A stretch of DNA of 64,000 bases, from the NCBI RefSeq assembly GCF_000234665.1, contig NC_018330.1:62001-126000 (forward strand), given 5' to 3'. The notes under the pieces were generated by a model. That model was not told where the DNA came from, searched no databases, and saw only the letters and a program-made list of their open reading frames with translations. Positions 57,816-64,000 of the stretch are shown one piece after another. The stretch is from Leishmania mexicana MHOM/GT/2001/U1103 (lineage: Eukaryota > Euglenozoa > Kinetoplastea > Trypanosomatida > Trypanosomatidae). The translations under genes were made by a program, and so were the position numbers. Position 1 is the first letter of the stretch. Each line of letters opens with the position of its first letter.

Positions 57816-60737
57816 TCAAGAGAGAAGGGCGGCGAAAGAACCCATGACGCGTGCGAAGTGGGGGGACCCCTGTAGAATATCCTCGTCGCCCAACAGCTCG
57901 AGAAGCATCTCCGGTGCAGCGCGATCCTCCGCATCCTCGTCATCAGCGCCCGTCACGGGCGCTGTAGCACCGCTCGTTGCCGCGACGCCCTCCATGGCCC
58001 GTTGCACCATCGCCAGATCATCACCTGCGAGTGGGACCGTGGAAGTCCGGCACAGCACCTCCAGCAGACGCGCCAGCGCACGACTTACCAAGGTGCTCGG
58101 TGACACGTCCAGCAGCAGCACCACCTGCTCCAGGAGCTGCGAGTAGGAACCACTCGTGGCACACGACTGCACTGCCGCGTGCACATGAGCCGCAAGCTTC
58201 TGCTGCTCCTCGCCGCTGGTGGCAGACGCGAAACTCAGGGCAAGGACCATGGCCAGCGGAAGTGTATGTGGCTCCGACTGCACGTCGCTGGATAGAACCA
58301 GCGCCTGCACCGCGTGCTGGCAAAGCAGCGCACTAAGCGGGCCTGCGCTCGTGCGCCCCACGGCGAAGGTGGCCGCCGCGACGGCATTACAGAGCTCCGC
58401 AGAGAGGCTCTCGCGCAGCATCGTCATCCATGCCTCCAGATGCGCTGGTGACACTACCTCCTCCGCCCCGTCTTCCCGCAAGAGAAGCAGCGTGTAAATC
58501 ACGCGGAAGACGAGCGGTAGCATGCTAAAGTCCCTCGACGTATGCTGCAGCGCCATCTCTAGTGCTTCTGCCGCACCGGGGAAGAAAAAGGTACGGGAAC
58601 ATTGAGCCATTACGAGGAACAGTTCCCATGCGTTGTCCTCTACCCACGCCGCCGCGGCGCTCGTCGGCGACGTGCACGGCACAATGACGCAAGGCAGCAG
58701 CGACCAGATCACAGCGTCCGAGTCGCCATGGCGGAGGCTGCTGCCGAGGCACTCCAGCAGCATGTTCAGCGAGCTCAGCACGTCTGCGCCGCCTTCGTCA
58801 TCGTCGATCTCATCCGCGTCCACACCGAGCCCCGCGGCATCCTTTCCGCCCGCATTGGCAGCCTGCGTCTCGTAGGACTTGATGATGGCGAGGGCAGGTG
58901 GAAGGAAGAGCTGCACGAGAACATCGCCCTGCGTCTGAAGAGCACCCTTCTCCATCAGCACATGCACCAGCCCCGCCAGGCCCTTGATGGTGGTCGGGCT
59001 CTGCACGCGAGAGAGCAGCTCCTGAACCGTGCGCAGCACCGTGTTCACCATGGTGGGTGGCACGTCGGACAGTGTAAAGTGGTTGTCTGAGACGAAGTTC
59101 TCCGTCGACTTGAGCGCAACCAGCACCAAGACAATGTTCTGAGTGGCGACGGCGTTCTGCAGTACTGTCTCTAGGGCGGAGAGAACTGCACGCCGGTCCT
59201 CTGTGCTGGTCACCGACTCACACCACATGCCCACCAGCCATACCACGCGGCGGGCAACGAACGGGGACGTCTGCGCCAGGGTGGCGGGGTCCAGCAACGG
59301 CAGCAGCTTTCCGCGGAGAAAGCCGAGGTAGGAGGAGGTGTCCTCGGAGGCCATGGTGTAATAGCCGATGCCGATCGCGTGCAGGGCCGCGGTGACAGGG
59401 CCCACATCTCCCACCTGGAGCAGTTGGTTGACAACAGCCCAGACCGCCGTGAGACTCGCGCCGGCGCACGCTGTCGAACCGGTGAGAGCCAGAAAGAGCT
59501 GCTCTGCGCAACTCATCGTGGAGGTCTCGTCGTCCATGTCCACATCTAGCCCCGCCGCCACCTGCTCCGGGTGGCTCGACCACTCCGATAGTGCCTCCGG
59601 CGTTGTTGTATCCGCCAGGTACGCACTGACAATGTGCTGCAAGAGAGGGGCGAAGTATATAGAGGTGGTGTAGCACTGAAGGCAATGCGCGATGAATGCA
59701 TCACCGTCCTCGGCGCTCAACAAGGATGTGAAGAAGCGCAGCGCCCGACACACCGCCTTTTCCGAGACCACATCGCCAACAGGGCTGCTGACGACGGCTG
59801 ACAGCAGTCGGAAGATGGAGTGCTCAGGCGTGTCAGGCGCAGACGGCGGTGTCGACGCGGATGGCGCTGCCGCCGCCGCCTCATCAGCGACCACAAAGAA
59901 CGGAATGCCAAGCTCATGGAGGCGACTCGGAAAGTGCACGACGATTGCCTCGTGCGTCTTGAGCGCGTACTCCAGCAGCCGCTGCCGCCTTTCGGCGTTC
60001 GGCGAGTCCGGCGCGTCCTGTCCCAGTCCCGCCGCAAGCCGCCACGTCGCTGCTAAGAAGAAATGGCAAAACGCCGGATCGAAAACACCGCGGCCAAATG
60101 TGCGCAGACTGCACTTGAAGAGGTACAGGCACAGGTCGTATGCCTCGAGCATGCGCGTCGCACTCGGGAGAAGTGAGAAGATGCCCGAAAGTGGCGCCAC
60201 ACAGGGGCGACACACGCCTTCAAAGACGTTGCCAATGCGGCAGCCTTGCATTTCTTTGAGGAACACGTGCAGGTAGAGGAGCAGGTATGTGACGCGCGCG
60301 TGCGACTGCGCCGCGGTGGCCTTCTCCAGCTCCGACACGTAGGACGTGACCACATGCTGTATGGCGGGCGGCAGAGCACCGAGTTGGGCCCTGCGGGAGC
60401 TGCGCTTCGCCATCAGAGCAACTATGCGACCTAACTTTCGCGCCAGCAGAATAGGCGCGTTCGCCTCAGCGAGGAGGAGGCGGACGTACGATTCCAGAAA
60501 CCGCTCCTGCGTTTCCTTTGCCACCGCATTGTGCCACGACTCGTCGAGAAACGCGACAACAAGCGTGCAGAGGAAGAAGCGCAGCTCCGACCGGAGCTGC
60601 TGAGACGCGATGCCATCATAGGTGTGCTGGAGAAACACCTCTGGCTCCCGCTCCTGCAACTCGCGCAGCTGCGCCGCAGCCTGCTTGCGCGCTGCGTTGT
60701 CCACCGAGCTCCGCAGCACTTCAAAAAGCACGTCCAT
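57816..60737 (-). CDS. importin-beta/exportin-like HEAT-repeat protein, 973 aa
   Basis: The N-terminal ~110 residues (MDVLFEVLRSSVDNAARKQAAAQLRELQE, later RFLESYVRLLLAEANAPILL and KLGRIVALMAKRS) look like the importin-beta N-terminal region that binds Ran. The remainder is a continuous alpha-solenoid of paired helices (for example LLQVGDVGPVTAALHAIGIG, LAGLVHVLMEKGALQT). An acidic insert near GVDADEIDDDEGGADVLS resembles the acidic loops of karyopherins. The length (~970 aa) is within the karyopherin range. Cargo and direction cannot be told. The start at 60737 is where homology-like sequence begins; the frame is open to 61145 but that part is UTR-like. A general HEAT scaffold is the alternative. 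Confidence 0.75.
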   Translation of the reverse strand: MDVLFEVLRSSVDNAARKQAAAQLRELQEREPEVFLQHTYDGIASQQLRSELRFFLCTLVVAFLDESWHNAVAKETQERFLESYVRLLLAEANAPILLARKLGRIVALMAKRSSRRAQLGALPPAIQHVVTSYVSELEKATAAQSHARVTYLLLYLHVFLKEMQGCRIGNVFEGVCRPCVAPLSGIFSLLPSATRMLEAYDLCLYLFKCSLRTFGRGVFDPAFCHFFLAATWRLAAGLGQDAPDSPNAERRQRLLEYALKTHEAIVVHFPSRLHELGIPFFVVADEAAAAAPSASTPPSAPDTPEHSIFRLLSAVVSSPVGDVVSEKAVCRALRFFTSLLSAEDGDAFIAHCLQCYTTSIYFAPLLQHIVSAYLADTTTPEALSEWSSHPEQVAAGLDVDMDDETSTMSCAEQLFLALTGSTACAGASLTAVWAVVNQLLQVGDVGPVTAALHAIGIGYYTMASEDTSSYLGFLRGKLLPLLDPATLAQTSPFVARRVVWLVGMWCESVTSTEDRRAVLSALETVLQNAVATQNIVLVLVALKSTENFVSDNHFTLSDVPPTMVNTVLRTVQELLSRVQSPTTIKGLAGLVHVLMEKGALQTQGDVLVQLFLPPALAIIKSYETQAANAGGKDAAGLGVDADEIDDDEGGADVLSSLNMLLECLGSSLRHGDSDAVIWSLLPCVIVPCTSPTSAAAAWVEDNAWELFLVMAQCSRTFFFPGAAEALEMALQHTSRDFSMLPLVFRVIYTLLLLREDGAEEVVSPAHLEAWMTMLRESLSAELCNAVAAATFAVGRTSAGPLSALLCQHAVQALVLSSDVQSEPHTLPLAMVLALSFASATSGEEQQKLAAHVHAAVQSCATSGSYSQLLEQVVLLLDVSPSTLVSRALARLLEVLCRTSTVPLAGDDLAMVQRAMEGVAATSGATAPVTGADDEDAEDRAAPEMLLELLGDEDILQGSPHFARVMGSFAALLS

Positions 60738-61579
60738 CGTCGAAAGCGTCGCTCCAGACGTGTTCGCGCGCCTCTCTTCGTGGAAGAAAGCAGGGGGGCG
60801 CACAAGCACACGCGGAGGCAAGACATGGACAAACAAGAGAAAGCCCTGATGAGGTGGATGCAGGCGGTGAGGGTGAATCGTGAGGGAGGTGCGACCCGGC
60901 GCTCGCATACGACGGAGGCTGCGAAAAGGCGCCACGGCCGAGCGAAGCGTTGAACGCAACTGGAGAAAGGAGAAGAATAGATGGAGTTCCAGAAAGGCGG
61001 AAGCATAGTAGAATGGGCGCCGCCGGAAGCTACAAAGGCAGTGAGCGAAGAACGACACAATCCTGTCGCCTGTGGCAGGGCAACGGTGCAGCGGGAGGGA
61101 GAGAGGGGCAAAACCCTGGGCATCTTCGTCACGCTTCCCTAGCACGTCCGCCTCGAGCGAGCCTGCGCCCGCGACAACTGCTTCCCCTCTCTCTTGCTGA
61201 TGCCGTTAGCTTTCTTCGCGCGAGGAGGGGAGAGAGGGGAGCGTCCGCTGTGTGTCTCTGCACGCTTCACCGCACTCCCGCGACAGTGACCATTCCCTTC
61301 GTTTGTTGCCTTAGGTAGGAGGTGAGGGAAAGCAGTCCGGCAATGTCATGAATCCGCGTGGCGCACCCCAAACACACACTGATACACACACACAGTCACA
61401 TGAGAGGGCCAGCGCGCCGCAGGCATCCGAGCGGGCGGTCGAATTAACAGCAGAACCCATGAACAACGTTCGTCGCGTGTGTCTCTGCAAACATACGTGC
61501 GCGTCAGCTCGCGAATGGGGGGGGGGGGCGGAGCCGTACGTCTGCAGCTCAACGCCCTGAAGAGCGTTTGTCTCCCCAC
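60738..61579. other. intergenic spacer between the HEAT-protein gene and repeat copy B
   Basis: No gene is supported. A 12-G run at 61517-61528 lies ~50 bp from the repeat edge. Confidence 0.5.
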
Positions 61580-62164
61580 CGTGTCCACTCGGCACCATAC
61601 AACGCGACTCGAACGCCTCCCCCCACACCACACGCCGCCACTCCAGCCCTGCACCCTCACAGAGCCGTCCCCGTGTGTGGCTGTGGCTCCATGCAGCCGT
61701 CGACACACGCGCGGTACAGCAGTGCGCCGACTCGATCACCGTAGCACCGCCTCGGCCTCATACTCTGCCCACCCACACCTCGGCCCCGCAGGCCGCCTCA
61801 CAGCCGCTCGCATCACGCCCGGTCGCCACCTCGTGCACACCCTCTCGCGGCGGCTCAGCAGCCCCACACCAGTGTAGGCCGTGTGACGGTCGGGGGGTGA
61901 GGTACCCACGCGCCGCGCTCACACTTTGCCTATTCATATGGATGCCACAGACGCCTGGCCACGGTCGCGGGTCGCGCCGACGCGGCGCCGCCAAGAGCCT
62001 CACCGCCGACGTCAGCAGCCATACATCGCTCTGGCATCCCCGCGTAAGTGGGTGTCTGACCCTGGCACCACCAGCAGGGAGGGGGAGGGGCTCGGCACTG
62101 GCAGGGAGAGGGGCAGGGGGTCGCGGGCTGATTGGCTTCACCCGCACAGAGAGCGGGAGTACCG
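61580..62164 (-). mobile_element. 585-bp dispersed repeat copy B, SIDER2-like retroposon
   Basis: Direct repeat of 36850-37434 with four substitutions and no indels; the homology ends abruptly at both sides. Its distance from the GPN2 stop codon is about 110 bp, so it lies in that gene's presumptive 3'UTR. The same reasons apply for calling it SIDER2-like. Confidence 0.75.
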
Positions 62165-62274
62165 CACACCGCAAGCCGGCATTAGCGTCGATCATCGTCT
62201 CCCTCTCCATCACTTCCCCCCCCAGCTGCCTCACGTTTCACCACGCAGTAGGGGAGGGTAGCATTTCGCCCAAC

Positions 62275-63255
62275 TCAGAAGAAGTTACCGATCGCGTTGT
62301 CCACCTCTTGCGTGAGGCGCAGCATCATCTCCTGGTTTTGCACGTCCAGCGGTACGTAGCCGACAAGCCCGTAGCCCTCCACCACGTCCATCAATAGCCG
62401 GGTGTAACGGTACACGCGGCCGCCGTGCTTCTCCAGATCAATTGTTTCCAGGTGCGCATCCTCAGCGCGCTCCTCTGGCGTCAACTGAGGCACCGGCTGT
62501 GCAGCAGTCACGAAGTGCTGTGCCATGCGATGCTCATGCCGACGACGCTGCAGTTGCCGCCGCCACAACCGATCCATGTTCTCGGAGAGCATGGCGGATG
62601 CGTTGAGGTAGGTCGCGCCATCGTCGCCGGTGTCCTCCAGTACCTCGGCCGGCAACGTGTCCCATTTAGTCAACACGTTTACGTGTGGCAGCTCATGATC
62701 GATCATCGTCGTTAGTGACAGCACGCACGAGGAAACGTACGTCGGCAAGTCGCGCGTCGCAATGCCAGCGTCGACAAGGTGCACCGTACACAAGCTACAC
62801 TGCAGTCTCTTCGCCAGAGCACGCGTGAGGGTCGGCATGACTTGCGCGTCGACGTAGAACTCTACCTGCCCAGGGCAGTCGATGAGAAGGTACGGCGCTC
62901 GTAGCGTCTTGCCACCGGCGGTGATCATCTCCGTCGCCAGAACCTCCTGCACTCGACGCTCCACCGCCTCCTCCACCTTGGCGAGGACCCAGTCCACGTT
63001 CGCCTGCATCACTGCAGCGCAGAACAAGTATGTGCCGTTGGGGCCCAGCCCCTCCTCCCGCATAACGGTGGCGTGGTCGACAAGTTCGCGGATGTCGACA
63101 TCGCACGGGTAAGGGAAGATGTCCTCGTTAGCGGGGTCGAGGTTCAACATGACAACTGGTCGAGTGGGGTCGTACACGCTCAGGAACTGCCGCTTGCCCT
63201 CGCAGTACGTCGTCTTGCCGCTCCCTGGCGGACCGCATACGAGCTCGCCAAACAT
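62275..63255 (-). CDS. GPN2: GPN-loop GTPase 2
   Basis: A 326-aa GTPase of the GPN family. The P-loop GPPGSGKTTY is at 8-17, VVMLNLDPANE at 34-44, the diagnostic Gly-Pro-Asn insertion at 71-73 (GLGPNGTYLFC), the G3 DCPGQVEF at about 128-135, and the late block ELPHVNVLTKWD. The C-terminus VVEGYGLVGYVPLDVQNQE with a final NAIGNFF matches GPN2 better than GPN1 or GPN3. GPN proteins are homo- or heterodimeric GTPases needed for assembly and nuclear import of RNA polymerases, notably Pol II. The ATG at 63255 sits two residues before the conserved strand, the normal family start. No insertions or missing motifs are seen. Repeat copy B is in its 3'UTR. Confidence 0.94.
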   Translation of the reverse strand: MFGELVCGPPGSGKTTYCEGKRQFLSVYDPTRPVVMLNLDPANEDIFPYPCDVDIRELVDHATVMREEGLGPNGTYLFCAAVMQANVDWVLAKVEEAVERRVQEVLATEMITAGGKTLRAPYLLIDCPGQVEFYVDAQVMPTLTRALAKRLQCSLCTVHLVDAGIATRDLPTYVSSCVLSLTTMIDHELPHVNVLTKWDTLPAEVLEDTGDDGATYLNASAMLSENMDRLWRRQLQRRRHEHRMAQHFVTAAQPVPQLTPEERAEDAHLETIDLEKHGGRVYRYTRLLMDVVEGYGLVGYVPLDVQNQEMMLRLTQEVDNAIGNFF

Positions 63256-64000
63256 GAATGCGTTCTTTGGCCTTATGGTCTTGGTGTGTCGTGATAGAAG
63301 CGTATCCGCGTCCGTGTGAGAGCGGGCAGGAGCACACCCCCCACAGCGTTACGAACGTGTTCCGTTGCGCCCAGGCAGGCGAGTCGAGCAAGCCCGTCTG
63401 CCAAGGGACAGACAGGCCGCGCATATGTATACACAGCGATCCGTCAGCGTGCCTCATGCGCCCGCGAGTGTGCCACGATGGTCATCGCGGACACGAGCAA
63501 CAAAAAACGGGCGCGAGGCGGAGGACACAGGGACAAGGGTGCGTGTGTGCAGAGATCGCACGAAGGGGAAGGAGGCGAGAGAAGGTGAAGGCGGGGGAAG
63601 GCTGTTGGCGATAGAAGCGAGCTCACGGGTGCGGATAAGTGCCCTCTGTGAGGCATGGGCGAGTGTGGATGTCCGCGCCCGTTTGTACGCGTATGCTGGT
63701 CACGGCATCCATCGACTTTGCCAAGGCGCAGGAGAGGGGAAAGGGGGGCAGTGGCGACGACCGGGACGTGCGTAGCTGCGGCCCACGGCCTCACCACTCG
63801 CTGGCCCACCCCTCCGTCGTCCCCTGTATCGCTGCCCCGATACCTTTTGCTTCCACTTAACATCCACTTATCTGCTCGCATTGCACGAACCCGTCTTCCG
63901 CTGCTGCACCCCCCACCACCACCACTACCACCAACGCCCCACCCACCCACCCACCTCTCCTCCTCTCACACAGCAAACCAACGCTCTCTAGGTCTCCCGA
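63256..64000. other. spacer upstream of GPN2, window end
   Basis: No gene is supported. Near the end (63937-63955) the plus strand reads CCCCACCCACCCACCCACC, so the transcript strand has closely spaced G-runs with single-base loops. Confidence 0.55.

Noticed and set aside
61517..61528. Long G and C homopolymer runs (also 2174-2188, 6801-6812, 8942-8952, 17689-17699, 36347-36357, 45723-45734, 57352-57361) as a strand-specific signal
   Set aside because: Runs of both polarities occur, and many simply belong to trans-splicing pyrimidine tracts or slippage-prone spacers, so no consistent strand rule holds.
1..64000. Possible functional operon of RNA and mitochondrial genes
   Set aside because: Trypanosomatid transcription units are not organised by function. 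The mixture here includes a cyclin, Vps52, IST1 and metabolic enzymes, so clustering of RNA-related genes is likely chance.
1..64000. tRNA, rRNA, CRISPR array, prophage or bacterial-type operon features
   Set aside because: No cloverleaf, rRNA-like conserved block, spaced repeats or Shine-Dalgarno arrangement was seen; the window is eukaryotic.

Overview
The window reads as nuclear DNA of a trypanosomatid, most probably a Leishmania-type parasite. It is GC-rich. All 23 genes I accept lie on the minus strand, none shows an intron, and they are separated by 0.5-2.6 kb of low-complexity, pyrimidine-run-rich spacer. That is the layout of one polycistronic transcription unit whose mRNAs are made by spliced-leader trans-splicing. 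Lineage-specific genes agree: a RET2 RNA-editing uridylyltransferase, an ankyrin-fused 6-phosphofructo-2-kinase, and a nuclear gene for mitochondrial ATP synthase subunit c. The order FolD/DHCH1 next to the PFK-2 gene, with ATPase subunit 9 further upstream, fits what I recall of L. major chromosome 26; that is recollection, not a database result.

Layout, left to right (transcription runs right to left): an orphan 673-aa protein; an EngA/Der-type double GTPase (mitochondrial ribosome assembly); a small putatively myristoylated protein; CFIm25/CPSF5 (mRNA 3' processing); an M1 aminopeptidase; ankyrin-PFK-2/FBPase-2 with a broken phosphatase motif; FolD; a cyclin; a membrane-anchored nucleoside-hydrolase-like protein; Vps52; a giant predicted mitochondrial protein of 1825 aa; a TPR protein; an IST1 homologue; RET2; an ALKBH8-like dioxygenase; a cysteine-rich zinc protein; a TruA/Pus1 pseudouridine synthase; a Cfd1/NUBP2-type P-loop ATPase; a TMEM242-like mitochondrial membrane protein; a putatively secreted glycoprotein; ATP synthase subunit c; an importin-beta-like HEAT protein; and GPN2.

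The clearest non-genic structure is a pair of 585-bp direct repeats (36850-37434 and 61580-62164) that differ at only four positions and lie 24.7 kb apart. Each sits in the presumptive 3'UTR of a gene (IST1 and GPN2), which is where Leishmania SIDER2 retroposons are found. A second unusual spacer (about 44930-45740), downstream of the pseudouridine synthase gene, carries two perfect hairpins and a 14-bp palindrome and may be a different degenerate retroposon or a structured 3'UTR element.

The genes do not form an operon of related functions, as is normal for these transcription units, although several act on RNA (RET2, Pus1, ALKBH8-like, CFIm25) or in mitochondria (EngA-like, TMEM242-like, ATP synthase c, the 1825-aa protein). 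I found no rRNA, tRNA, CRISPR or strand-switch region and no convincing plus-strand gene. Starts were placed on ATG codons, usually the one where family homology or a targeting signal begins and, where visible, just downstream of a pyrimidine tract plus AG acceptor.
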